From Dastarcus helophoroides (taxonomy: Eukaryota; Arthropoda; Insecta; Coleoptera; Bothrideridae), in contig CM053334.1 of NCBI GenBank assembly GCA_028583605.1, positions 24,142,226 to 24,206,225 on the forward strand: a DNA stretch of 64,000 nt, given 5' to 3'. The notes beneath the pieces were generated by a model that worked only from the letters and a program-made list of their open reading frames with translations, had not been told where the DNA came from and did no database searches. A program made the translations under genes and the position numbers. Positions 25,169 through 35,504 of the stretch are shown piece after piece (the first letter of the stretch is position 1; each line of letters begins with the position of its first letter).

Positions 25169-25211
25169 ACCAAACTGACGAGATCTAACAAGATCGAAAC
25201 CGGTTTTTGGT
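25169..25211 (+). ncRNA. Minimal hammerhead ribozyme candidate 1
   Basis: Read as RNA: stem I 5' arm ACCAAA (25169-25174), core CUGACGA (25175-25181, fits CUGANGA), stem II GAUCU/AGAUC closed by AACA (25182-25195), core GAAA (25196-25199), then CCGGU with the cleavage-site U at 25205, then UUUGGU (25206-25211), which pairs fully with the 5' arm. Outer pairing GUUGGA with UCCAAAC extends stem I beyond a small internal loop. Stem III has no loop; ACCGGU is self-complementary, so two molecules could share it. Hammerheads of this plan are known from PLEs in animals. Cleavage would fall after 25205. All core positions are kept. Confidence 0.75.
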
Positions 25212-25788
25212 TTCCAAACTTCAAATCTAATAAATGTTCAAACCTATTGGTCTGTGCATTAGAATCCTTGTCTTCTGGGAACTTTCCTAACGAGCAATCG
25301 CTTCGCTAGGTGGCACTGTTTCAACTGTTGGTAGTTCAGCTACCTATAATTCACTATACACGCCTGGAGGGCCGCATGAATTTGCAGTCTAAAAGGCAGA
25401 AAGTAATGACAGTTTAATAAAAGACAAAAACCAAAATTGCTTTACTAGTAAAAGACAGAAAGCAAAGAGTTGTTATTAAAGCAAGAAGAACAGTAACTTA
25501 CTTGAGCAACCTCACTATTTTTCTTCCAAAACCAAAAAACTTACCTGAAATCAAATACATAGGTATTAAAATATATTAAAAATAAGGAATATTTATATCT
25601 ACTAAAACAGAAAGTTCAAAATCAGTAAGCAAAGGTATCGTTGCGTTAACAAGCTCTATTTTTATCTAAAAATGTAGGTGAAGATTTGATTAATTGGCAT
25701 TAAAAGGTGTGCCGCTGAGCGTTAAAAGGTCCTGCCTTATTTATTTTTTTATCAGATCGATTATTTTTAATCAATACACCGCACCCTG
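25212..25788. other. Sequence downstream of the ribozyme; no gene recognised
   Basis: Balanced sequence following the hammerhead, with AATAAA at about 25228 that could serve as a polyadenylation signal for a ribozyme-bearing element. No coding frame is recognised. The limits of any host element are not visible. Confidence 0.35.
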
Positions 25789-26025
25789 ATGGAGTTATTT
25801 GGAACACGATTAAATTTTATAGCCCATTTTTCTTGCTCTATGCTCGTTATTTCAGGTCTTTTTACTGCTTTCCTCGGAAATAAAGTGGGAACTTCGAGAA
25901 TATTTCTCGGTCTGATGCACGATAAATTTGTTTCAATAGCTTACAATGTTCGTTTCGGGCTTTATTTAGACGAGAATTTTAAAATAGTCGGACTTTTTCT
26001 AGAAAAACGTGGGGCATGCGATTAA
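25789..26025 (+). CDS. Hypothetical short open frame, 78 codons
   Basis: An ATG-started frame in non-repetitive sequence. The N-terminal third is hydrophobic (FIAHFSCSMLVISGLFTAFLG), which could be a membrane segment or signal. I do not recognise the protein or any motif. It may be chance or part of an unclassified repeat. No splice or promoter evidence supports it. Confidence 0.15.
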   Translation: MELFGTRLNFIAHFSCSMLVISGLFTAFLGNKVGTSRIFLGLMHDKFVSIAYNVRFGLYLDENFKIVGLFLEKRGACD

Positions 26026-26373
26026 AATCGATTTGACAGCACAACTCGGACTTCCTTAATATAGTAGACATAATCCTTATTAGATTAAAACTATTAGACG
26101 GCTAATCCCTCGGAATTAAGCGACGTCTCGTTTGTACGCATTACAAGGTTGATGACATTCTTACGTACTGAAACATTAGTGAGGAATGTAGTCTTATTAC
26201 TACTGAAATGGACGTCGAACAAATCATTATTCATAGAAAAATTGAACGCAATTCTGACAATGGGCGGTCCATCGGTTAATAAACCAATTTGAAGAGATAA
26301 AAAGAACAGTTACTTCACAGAACCTAAAGATATAACTTTCGTGCGAGCCTACATTGTACAATTTATAAAATAA
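26026..26373. other. Unique-looking sequence, nothing recognised
   Basis: Balanced sequence between the hypothetical frame and the hairpin at 26374. I see no gene, element or RNA motif. Confidence 0.35.
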
Positions 26374-26506
26374 AATTGTTTGGAAAGTTTGAATTTGAAA
26401 TCGAAATATTATGACCAGTGACGGGTTTCGCCCTGCTAGCCCGCCGAGCCAGTCCGTCACTGGTCACATAATATTTCGATTTCAAATTCAAATCTTCCAA
26501 ACAATT
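26374..26506. repeat. Long hairpin with ~50-bp arms and a GC-rich loop
   Basis: The left arm 26374-26424 (AATTGTTTGGAAAG... to GACGG) is the near-perfect reverse complement of 26454-26506, with a two-base difference near the loop side and minor mismatch near the base. The 29-base loop is GC-rich while the arms are AT-rich. Open frames on opposite strands here share residues because the arms mirror each other. It could be a foldback mobile element or a transcribed hairpin. Confidence 0.9.
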
Positions 26507-26511
26507 GTTTT

Positions 26512-27335
26512 CTCCAAGAAGTTTACGGGGCCGATGCCCTTCACGACTGACAAACTATTTGCTACAAGAGATGTATTTTTCAAATTATCTCTTTCTACTT
26601 TTTATTTTATTTTTCCAAAAATTTAGTTATAAACTCAAAATTTGGACTCTCTACATATGTGAAATATTTCCAAATTTTGTATTTTAACATCGAAATAATT
26701 TGCTTAAAATTACGAGTGAAATCTGAGCACTCAAACTGTCTCAAAATTCAAACTTTTCTACTGATTTAATTTTTTTGCAAAATTTCGACTTTTCCAAATT
26801 TCGTCACTAAAATTCCGGTCTTTGTTTTCACTTAAAATTCGTTTTTAACTTGATAATTTCAGTTTTTGTAAAAAATGTTTATCTTTTAAATACCAACCTC
26901 TCGACCTTAAGTTAAAAAAATCGCATTTAATAAAATAAATCTGAAATATTTTTCTACATTTTCATTTTTTATAAAATTTGGCATTTAACCTTTTAATTTT
27001 TGTTTATTTTTCTCAAACTTTTGATAAACTCACAATTTCGACTTTTTCTCATGATTCAAACAGTTAGTTTTTACTTGTTTGATCAAAATTTCGATTCTAA
27101 CCAATGAATATTAAACTTCTCTAAAGATTAATGATTAAAAATTAAATTGCGAACAGAGAGGAATATTTTGAAAAGAAACTATAATTATCAGTAGATACAA
27201 ATCTCTTGAGTTTTGAAGATCTATGAGGCAAACAGTTAATACTGTCAAAAAATTTTTAAACAAGTGCTGATTATCATTGACTCATTTTTTTTCAGCATAG
27301 GTGCAACAACTTCCAGATAATTCGATATTGTTTCC
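26512..27335. other. Mixed AT-rich sequence without a gene
   Basis: Weakly repeat-like T-rich sequence between the hairpin and the PLE-like tail. Nothing coding is recognised. Confidence 0.4.
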
Positions 27336-27339
27336 GAGG

Positions 27340-27522
27340 AATATAATCACTGACAAAAATTAAAATACAAATCTTGCCCCCTCAAACCAAGAAAGATTAA
27401 AAACACACAAAGGTTGCTTTAACGCATTTCGATAGCCAAACTAACATCTTCAGGGAGATTTCAGAGGACAACATTTGTATTTCAATTTTTGAAGATAACC
27501 AAGGACCAGTCCTTCCACTAAA
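27340..27522 (-). mobile_element. PLE-tail-related element with inverted ends
   Basis: Both ends carry the phrase AAATACAAATCTTG in opposite orientation: ATACAAATCTTGCCCCCT near 27365, and its inverted form ending in ATAACCAAGGACCAGTCC near 27513. The same phrases form the tail of the PLE fragment at 60897-61030. On the minus strand the middle contains CUGAAGA and later CGAAAUGCG, resembling a hammerhead core, but stem II cannot be formed well. I read this as a decayed short element related to the PLE tail. Confidence 0.55.
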
Positions 27523-27560
27523 ACTTAGGTATTCCTCCAAAAATACATGTAAAATTTTGA
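27523..27560 (-). repeat. Boundary repeat, copy B (inverted partner of 18374-18413)
   Basis: Reverse complement of copy A with two mismatches by eye. It lies between the PLE-like tail and the start of A-rich polymer, so on the minus strand the order polymer, boundary, other sequence is the same as at copy A. Confidence 0.7.
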
Positions 27561-30500
27561 AAGTAATCGCGATTTTGGAGAAATTATTGATATTAAAAAA
27601 AAATCGAAATTTTCAATTCAAAAATTTCAAAAACGTGGGACATTTTAAAAAGTCGAAAATTTAAAAAAAGTCGACATTAAAAAAGGTGAAAATTGTAAAA
27701 TATATAGAAACTTTTTAAACAATTGAAATTTTAAAGAAAATATTTTCAAAATAAATGACCATTTAAAAGTACGACACTGTTGAAAAAATGTCAAATTTTC
27801 AAAAATTCGAAATTTTGAAAAATGACCTTAATTTTGGAGTCGATATTTTCAAAACAAAATTAAGAAATTTTAAAAATTCTTAAATTTTTAGAAACCTAAC
27901 TAAAATATTAAAAAAGGTTCAAATTTTGATAAAGGAACATTTTTTAAATATTAATTATTCTAATAAGTTTGACTATTTTTGAAATTTTAGATTTTACAAA
28001 TTTTTGAAAATTTACGATTACAAATTTTTAATTATCCAAAACTTTTCAAAATTTCGTTTTTTTTTTAACTTGAACTTATTGGATAATTTTGGCTTTTCTC
28101 AAATACTTTAAAATTTTCGGATTTATTAAAAAATTGATGGAACATTTTTTAAATCCTATTTTTCTAAATATTTTGACTTTTTTTGAAATCCTAATTATTT
28201 TCCAAATATTCAACTTTTAAAAATTTCTTATTTTTTCCAAATCTACGAATTTACTGAAACTCGAATTTTTCAAAATTTTGCCATTTAAAGTAATAATTTT
28301 CAAAAAAAAAAGTCGAAATCTTGAGAAATGTCGAAATTGTCATGGAAACTTAAAATTTAAAGACGTCGATTTAAAAAAAATTGAAAGAGATGTCAAAATT
28401 TTGAAAAATTTGGCATTTTCGTAAAATGCGTAATTTGAAAAAATAGTAAAAATTTTTAAAAAAAACTTTAAAATTTTTGAAACTTGAAATTTTAGATTAT
28501 TTTCTAAAATTTTAGATTTTCAAATATTTTTTTTAGTTTTTTCAAAATTTCCTGTTTTTTCAAATTCGCAAATTTTCTCAAAATGTCAAATTTTTAAAAG
28601 TTTTGATATTTATTTCAATTCTTTTTAAATTATTTTTATGAAAATTTCTTATTTTTTCAAAACCCACGAATATTCTGAAAATGTTGAATTTTTCAAAATT
28701 TCGACATTTAAAGTTATAATTTTCAAAAAAAAAGGCGAAATCTTGAAAAAGTCGAAATTCTCATGGAAAATTAAAATTTATAGTCAGAATTTGAAAAAAA
28801 TTGAAAACGTCAAAATTTTGAAAATTTTGACATTTTCAGAAAATTCGTAATTTGGAAAAAATAAAAAAATTTAAAACTTGAAATTTATGATTATTTTTTT
28901 AAATTTCAAATTTTCAAAATTTTTTATTTTTTTTCCAAATTTCTTATTTTTTCAAATTCGCAAATTTTCTCAAAATGTCAAATTTTTCAAAATTTTGACA
29001 TTTGTTTCAATTCTTTTTAAAATCTTGACTTCTTTTTCAATTTTAATGAAGATTTAAAAAAAACTGAAAGAAATGTCAAAATGTTGAAAAATTTGACATT
29101 TTGAGAACATTCGTAAATTTGAAAAATAGGAAATTTTCAAAAAAATTAAAAAATTTTAAGAATTTGAAATTTTGAGAACTAATCTAAAATTTCAAGTTGT
29201 AAAAGTTTTTAACTTTTGGAAAATTTTTTTTTTCCAAATTTACGAAAATGTCGAATTTTTCAAAATTTTAAAATTTAAAGTTATAATTTTAAAACAATCT
29301 TGAAAAATGTAAAAATTTTCATAGAAAATTAAAAATTTAAATAGTCAAGATTAAAACAAATTTGTCAAAATTTTGAAAAATTTCACAATTTGGAAAAATT
29401 CATGGATTTGAAAATATAGGACATTTTCAAAAAGGTTTTGAAAAAATCTAAAATTTTAAGTTTCAAAAGTTTTTAATTTTTTGAAAATTTCCTATTTTTC
29501 CAAATCCACGAATTTTCTGAAAATGTCGAATTTTTGAAACTTCTGACATTTAAAATCTTTTTAAAAAAGATCGAAATATTGAAAAATGTAGAAATTTTCA
29601 TGAAAAATTAAAATTTAAAAATAAGTCAAGATTTTAAAAAAAATCAAAAAAAATGTCAAAATTTTGAAAAATTTGACAATTTGAGAAAAGTCGTGAATTT
29701 GAAAAAATAGGAAATTTTCAAAAAAAATAAAAAAATTTTGAAAACTTGAACTTTTGGAAAATAATCGAGAATTTCAAGTTACAAAGATTTTTAATTTTTT
29801 TGAAAACTTGAAATTTTGAAAAATAATCTAGAATTTGAAAAATGAGGAAATTTTTAAAAAGGTAAAATTTTGAAAAGTCAAATATTTGAGAAAAGTTAAA
29901 CATTTAAAAAATCGAAATTTTGAAATTTAGTAGAAATTTTGAATAAAGTCGAAATTTTTTAAAAAAGGAAATTTTTAAAATTGTAAATTTTCGAAAAAAT
30001 CGAAATTTTCTCAAAGGAATTTGTAAAAAAAGTCGATATTTTTAATAAGAAAGGTTGAAATTTTAAAGAATCTAAAATTTCAAAGAAAATTAAAATTTTG
30101 AAATTTAAACAGCTAAAATTTTCAAAAAAATCGAAAAAATCGAAAAAAAGCGAAATTTCGAATTGTTTTAAGAAACGAATTTTCCAAAAATTCCAAATTT
30201 TCAATAATTCGAAAATTTGAAAGAGACTAATATTGAATTTTTACGAGAAGACGAAATTAACATAAAAAGTTAAAATTTTTAGTAAAGTCGAGATTTGAAA
30301 AAAAAAACGTAATTTTCAAAAAAGTCGAAATTTTTAAAAAATCGCAGAAATTTAATTTAAAAATAAACTGTAATTTTTTTTTCTTCTTCAATAACAAGAT
30401 AGCAAAATCGAAATTTTGACAAACGACTTTTTAAAAGATGTATATATTTTTATACGAAAAGTCAAAATTTAAAGAATCTAAAACTGCAAATAAAAATAAA

Positions 30501-30780
30501 ATTTTGAAATTTAAACAAACTTACATTAAACAAATTTTGAAAAAATTCAATGTTTTTAAAAAAGTTGAAATTTTGAAAGGTAAAACATTTCATAAAAGGC
30601 GAAATTTTAACAAGATGAGATTTGAAAAACAACCGAAATTTAGTCGAAATTTTGAATAAAGTCGAAATTTTGCAAAAAGTCATATCTTCACAAAAAGCCA
30701 AAATTAAAAAAAAATATATTAGAAATGTGAAAATGTCGAAATTAAAAAATATAAATTAATTAACACGTTAAAAAAATAGT
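27561..30780. repeat. A-rich/T-rich repeats with irregular internal copies
   Basis: Mixed-polarity polymer. A phrase of the form TTATTTTTTCCAAATC.ACGAATTT with TCGAATTTTTCAAAATTT recurs near 28220, 28650, 29226 and 29488, spaced irregularly, which indicates old and partly deleted tandem copies. No gene is seen. Confidence 0.6.
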
Positions 30781-32120
30781 AGTCGTGACTACGCTCCTAA
30801 AGAAGTTTTCACTTCAAAAAAGAGCTCGAAATTTATTGAAACAGTTTCAAATGAAATACAAAGTGAGAAAAAAGTCCACTGAAGTGGAAATGTTAAAAAC
30901 CAAATTTTTAGAAAATCTAGATTTCGAATTAGGTCGATGAAAAAATACACAGTTGAGAACTTCGACAACAAATATTAGACTTTTTATTTTACGATTTAAA
31001 CTTTACAAAGACAGTTTGATGTATTATAACTTTAGTCTTGGTTTGGTAACGACATGCGATATCATCTGTCGCCTTTTGTGCTGACGGCGGTGCATAGCAA
31101 GCGGAAGATGAGAATAAAGATGCCGTTGGCAGAAAGGCCAGACATCCATTGCAGCTACTGTTTGCGTTCATGCGGTTGAAAGTGACAATAACAATAAATT
31201 AACATTATCAGATCGGTCCTCTCAATAGATTCATTAAAGTCTATCAATTGAAGATAGCAGAAAGACAAATTGCTGGAGATAATTCTGAATGAATAATTCG
31301 TTTATCAACACAACACTATTACATTTAATTGTAGAAGATAATGGGACGATATTCCTTTAAACGGATGATTAACTCGTATAAATATGTAACCTATTATTTA
31401 CAGTTTGTAAATATTGTGTATCTACACAATAGAAATTCGAATAGCGGATCCCGCGTTCGAATTTACCAATAGGAAACATTTTTGAAAGTTACCTGTGTGA
31501 CTTCTACCATAAAATAGGTGTGCGGTTTCTAAAGTGGGAAAATTTCGAGCGCTTCAGAGAACATCGTTAATTCAAGGAGCTATCTCCTCCGAAGGGACAC
31601 CAGATGGAAGCTGTACTGCAACGGCATGTCAAAATAGAAAGTTCACTTTACCCTGTTTGTGATTTTTACGGTGCGACTCTGCCGCTGAGATAATAAATCT
31701 TTTTTCTTTGGGAAATTTTAATTTCGTGAAACGTCACCGCGTCAAGGGATATCCAAGAACCTTTGCAGAGATGGGAGGTCAGGCGAGGTCTTACTCGGCG
31801 TTCCGTGGTGAGAATACGTTCCGATATAAACGAAAAATCCAAGCAGAACCTGTGTTACCCACATCGGGAAACGCAAGTAAAATATTGTTCAGGAATCAAA
31901 ATGTATCACGATATTTAAGACGTAAACCACACACTCTTTAAAGTGATCTATAATTCCCCCATGGATGCGTTATTTATTTTTTGAAATTTCTTTTTTTTTT
32001 TCGTACATTCTATACAGCATTTATTTTTTTGAACTTCTGTCTTATTTTTCCTCAGACCGGTCGCCGGACGCAGTTATTTTCATATTAGTTCCACGTGTAT
32101 GGAAATACAAATAATTATAC
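30781..32120. other. Unique sequence without a recognised gene
   Basis: About 1.3 kb of balanced composition. A 60-codon ATG frame on the minus strand (30989-31171) and a non-ATG frame at 31708-31941 are present, but neither shows a recognisable domain. The region abuts the 3' LTR of the gypsy element at 32121. Confidence 0.35.
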
Positions 32121-32494
32121 TGTTACGGGCTTATCGGTTCGAATTGATTACACTTATCGAATAAGACCCACTTTATTACTGAACTCAACTTGGATCACCA
32201 CAATTGACAATTAACTCACTTATTATTGACTTCTACTAATTCACTAATTACATTGACTCTAACTGACTAACTCGAGGGAAAGCTGACCGCCTTTTATAGT
32301 TTTGGCCCCCGGCTTCTAGAACTTTTCGGCAGATAAGGCTTATCGTTTGCCGAAATTTCTAGAACGCTTATCTGCCATTTGTTTCGTTATCGCGGCCGCT
32401 TTTCCCTTATCAGATCCTTCTAGATACTTTTTTTATTTACTAAATTCTACAATTCTATTCTAAATCCTATTTCATCTATTTACATTGCGTTACA
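32121..32494 (-). repeat. 3' LTR of the gypsy element
   Basis: On the + strand it begins TGTTACGGGC and ends GCGTTACA. It is the downstream LTR in element orientation because coding remnants lie on the minus strand. It matches 35131-35504 at the same length. Confidence 0.93.
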
Positions 32495-32510
32495 CTGCCT
32501 TCCCCTTAGG
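32495..32510 (-). promoter_or_regulatory. Polypurine tract beside the 3' LTR
   Basis: On the minus strand the bases next to the LTR read AAGGGGAAGGCAG, a purine run in the position where plus-strand DNA synthesis is primed in LTR elements. Confidence 0.7.
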
Positions 32511-32524
32511 AATGATCGTCCCGA

Positions 32525-33779
32525 TCAGTTCCAATCAGCCACTTCGCCACTAAATTTGCATAGTCTGTTCAGGTGTACCACTTTCATTTTACTCCTGGAG
32601 CTACGCTGGATCCTGTATACCAAGTCGTTGATCCTCTTCAGCACTTTGTACGGCCCTTCCCAAGATGGCGTAAACTTTGGCGAAACTCCTTTCTTTCGCT
32701 GAGGGTTGTATAGAAAAACCAACTCGCCCTCTCTGAAACCACCATGATTGTCATTCACGTCATACCTGGCCTTCATCCGGTCCGTCGCCAAGTTGACCTT
32801 CGTCCGCACCAGAGCATGCGTCTCCAATATCGCTTCCCTCAAGTCATCTTCTAAACCCATCGTTTCCCTGGGGATCTCCCTTGGTGATCCAAACACCAAG
32901 TCACACGGAAGCCGCAGTTACCTCCCGAAGATCACTTTTGCCGGAGTCTGACTTGTAGTTTCATGAGTTGCCGCGCGATAGGCCATCAGAAACAGTGGTA
33001 GATGTCGGTCCCAGTCGGTCTGATGCTTGGAAACGACCTTCGAAAGATGTTCCTCTAAGGTCCTGTTAAATCTCTCCACCATTTCGTCAGGACTGTGGAT
33101 GAAGAGGTGCTGTTCGAGTTTTCCTTATTCCAAGAAGACAACACACCTCTTGGAAAACCCCCGATTAAAAGTTCCTTCCCTGGTCCGAGTGTAGTTCCAA
33201 GGGAACACCAAATCGACAGATGAAGTTGTCCACAAGAACCCTTGCGACTGTGGTGGCTTCCTGGTTCGGGATGGCATAAGCTTCAGGCCATTTACTGAAA
33301 TAATCCATGGCCATCAGGATGTACCTGTTTCCCTCGTCTGAAGCTGGGAATGGTCCTGCCACATCGATTGCAATTCTTTCAAATGGAGCTCCCACATTAT
33401 ATTGCTTCAGGGCCCCTTTGGTTCTTGTACGAGGACCCTTGGATGCAGCACAGGTGACACATTTCCGACACCATCGCTCGACGTCCTCCCTGCAGTTAAC
33501 CCAATAGTACCGTTTCCGAACCTTCTCCAGGGTCTTGTTCATCCCTAAATGTCCACCAGAGGTCTCATTGTGCACCTCCCACAAGACCTGTGGAATCTTC
33601 TCCTGAGGCACCACCAACTGCAAGTTGACGCGCTTTCCATCCGCGCTTTCCCATGCCCTCTTCAGCACCCCGTCCTCTACCTGGAGGGATTTCCATTGGG
33701 CCCACAAATTCTTAAGAGCTGGACTTCTGTCGGAAACCTCTTGCCATTCAGGTCTATCTCCAGCTTCTTTCCATTCCAA
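32525..33779 (-). pseudogene. Gypsy integrase, frameshifted
   Basis: The segment from 33779 to 33165 starts with a spacer, then the zinc-binding HHCC domain (HNETSGGHLGMNKTLEKV then CRKCVTC), then the catalytic core with aspartates in IDVAGPFP and HSDQG. The frame is lost near 33165, and core residues continue in another frame to about 32900. A last segment (32899-32525) carries the C-terminal chromo-like/GPY module (SWEGPYKVLKRINDLVYRIQ). The intact enzyme would insert the cDNA into the genome. Here it is broken by at least one frameshift. Confidence 0.88.
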
Positions 33780-33825
33780 TATGGGTCCGATATCAGCGTC
33801 GCTCCTCTGTAGCTTCCGAAGACCT

Positions 33826-34038
33826 TCAACAGTCCTTCTTTGTAAACAAGACTACAGGGGAAGACCATGGACTATTGGACTCCTCGATGACTCCATCCTT
33901 CATCATCTTCTCAACCAAGCCTGCGACTTCATCTTGCTTGGCCATTGGTAATTTTCTTGGGGGTTGACGAATAGGTGTTGCATCGCCGCTGTTGATTTTG
34001 TGTCGGACTACGTCCGTCCTTCCTAGATTTTGGTCCAC
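33826..34038 (-). pseudogene. Gypsy reverse transcriptase, N-terminal fragment only
   Basis: The fragment covers the conserved entry to gypsy RT (residues such as PPRKLPMAKQDEV and GVIEESNSPWSSPVV). It then ends within about 20 codons, and sequence that leads into the integrase follows. The palm with the YxDD box and all of RNase H are absent, so the deletion joins RT motif 1 to the spacer before integrase at about 33840. Confidence 0.85.
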
Positions 34039-34107
34039 ATCTGTAAAAGCATCGTGGTTTTTCCGTAAAAATGATTTAGCCAGAGCTGCTTCTTCCTTGG
34101 ACAGGTG

Positions 34108-34341
34108 CTACAAGTCCACTTCCAACTTGACTTGCCCAATCTTCGTTTCCTGTCCTGGCGCACATTTGTCATCCAAGGAGCTTATCGAGGCTACCGGGGT
34201 ACAGACTGCCAGAGTACTACCCTTCTTGATTGAGCGTGCTGTTGGGAACACGTTGGCAACTCTTACAGGTACCTTCTGAGATGTTTTAACCACGGATCTC
34301 GCCACTAGTAAATTCTTGGAAATGTCATAAGTCGGTTCCAC
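34108..34341 (-). pseudogene. Gypsy pol linker between protease and RT
   Basis: An open stretch in the position between the protease remnant and the RT N terminus. It has no motif of its own. Its placement and minus-strand reading fit the variable linker of gypsy pol. Confidence 0.5.
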
Positions 34342-34373
34342 TAATCCAACGCATCAGCCCAAATTTCCTTCCA

Positions 34374-34994
34374 TCACAGCCATAACCGTCTTCTCGCTGC
34401 TTCCCTGCACCACAGCTGTTTCGCAGGCAGTTTTACCTCCTTTGGAGTGTCCTTTGGTGTAGTCAGGACAAGCTCTTCATTTCCAATCTTTAAAATGTTC
34501 TGCGCTGGGTCGAAAGTAAAGCCATGTTGCCTGATTACGTCCATCCCCAGAATCAGCTCGTCTTCGCTATCTGCCACCAACACCCGATGCGAAATCCTTA
34601 GTTTTCCCAGACCAATCATGACGTCTGCCTCTCCTATAATTAGCGCAGTATCTCCCTTGTCTTCTTGTCGTCTTCGTTCTTCATCTTGTCGTCTTCGTTT
34701 TTCCTCCTGTTCTTTTTCTTGTCGTCTTCGTTCTTCCTCCTGTTCTTTTTCTTGTGGTCTTTGTTCTTCCTTCGGTTCTTTTTCTTGTCGTCTTCGTTCT
34801 TCCTCCTGTTCTTTTTCTTGTCGTCTTCGTTCTTCCTCCTGTTCTTTTTCTTGTCGTCTTCGTTCTTCCTTCTGTTCTTTTTCTTGCCGTCTTTGTTCTG
34901 CTTGGTCTTTAAACATTGCTAATAACGCTTGCATTTGTTGTTCCATTTTGGCCGATTTTAATCTTGTATCCATAAAGCGTAATAGAATGTTCAA
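34374..34994 (-). pseudogene. Gag N terminus fused to protease C-terminal half, with Glu/Arg repeats
   Basis: The frame starts about 140 bp inside the 5' LTR with a short Gag-like helix (MEQQMQALLAMFKDQAEQ). It runs into about seven copies of an 11-residue unit of the form EEERRRQEKEQ, then the C-terminal half of a retropepsin ending in ILGMDVIRQHGFTFD. The capsid, zinc knuckles and the protease DTG box are missing. The charged repeat should form a long single helix or coiled coil; at DNA level it is a 33-bp minisatellite (about 34665-34905). Confidence 0.8.
34665..34905. repeat. 33-bp minisatellite inside the gypsy element
   Basis: The phrase CGTCTTCGTTCTTCCTCCTG followed by TTCTTTTTCTTGT recurs about seven times at 33-bp spacing, with a few variant units. 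It encodes the Glu/Arg-rich 11-residue repeats on the minus strand. Confidence 0.88.
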
Positions 34995-35111
34995 GATTTT
35001 ACTTGACGCGCCTCGTATAAACTATTTAACAGTTTAAAACGTCCGAAATAAAGTCAACTACGGCACCTGGCACGAAATTTTTTCGAGTAATAAAGCACAA
35101 TCCACGAATAA

Positions 35112-35130
35112 TTCCGCTTCTGACACCAGA
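35112..35130 (-). promoter_or_regulatory. Primer binding site, tRNA-Leu type
   Basis: Directly inside the 5' LTR the minus strand reads TGGTGTCAGAAGCGGAAT after two spacer bases. TGGTGTCAGAAG is the complement of a 3' end CTTCTGACACCA, which is that of animal tRNA-Leu. Assignment rests on remembered tRNA sequence and was not searched. Confidence 0.65.
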
Positions 35131-35504
35131 TGTTACGGGCTTATCGGTTCCAATTGATTACACTTATCGAATAAGACCCACTTTATTACTGAACTCAACT
35201 TGGATCACCACAATTGACAATTAACTCACTTATTATTGACTTCTACTAACTCACTAATTACACTGACTCTAACTGACTGACTCGAGGGAAAGCTGACCGC
35301 CTTTTATAGTTTTGGCCCCCGGCTTCTAGAACTTTTCGGCAGATAAGGCTTATCGTTTGCCGAAATTTCTGGAACGCTTACCTGTCATTTGTTTCGTTAT
35401 CGCTGCCGCTTTCCCCTTATCAGATCCTTCTAGAAACTTTTTTAATTTACTAAATTATACAATTCTATTCTAAATTCTATTCCATCTATTTACATTGCGT
35501 TACA
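35131..35504 (-). repeat. 5' LTR of the gypsy element
   Basis: 374 bp with the same ends as 32121-32494 and about 14 substitutions between the two. It would carry the promoter for transcription toward lower coordinates. Confidence 0.93.

Larger units (their letters stand above)
32121..35504 (-). mobile_element. Internally deleted Ty3/gypsy LTR retrotransposon
   Basis: Two 374-bp direct LTRs flank 2636 bp of internal sequence that reads on the minus strand in the order Gag/protease remnant, reverse transcriptase N terminus, integrase. Gypsy order (integrase after RT) is kept. The RT palm and RNase H, most of Gag, and the protease active site are missing, so the element cannot be autonomous. 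The LTRs differ at about 14 of 374 positions by hand alignment, so the insertion is old. I see no clear target-site duplication. Confidence 0.93.

Noticed and set aside
27425..27465. Hammerhead-like words CUGAAGA and CGAAAUGCG on the minus strand
   Set aside because: Stem II does not pair next to the core and no stem I partner is found, so it is at best a decayed relative.
31730..31750. GAAACGTCACC as a hammerhead 3' half
   Set aside because: The upstream CTGAGATA does not fit CUGANGA and no stem II is possible.
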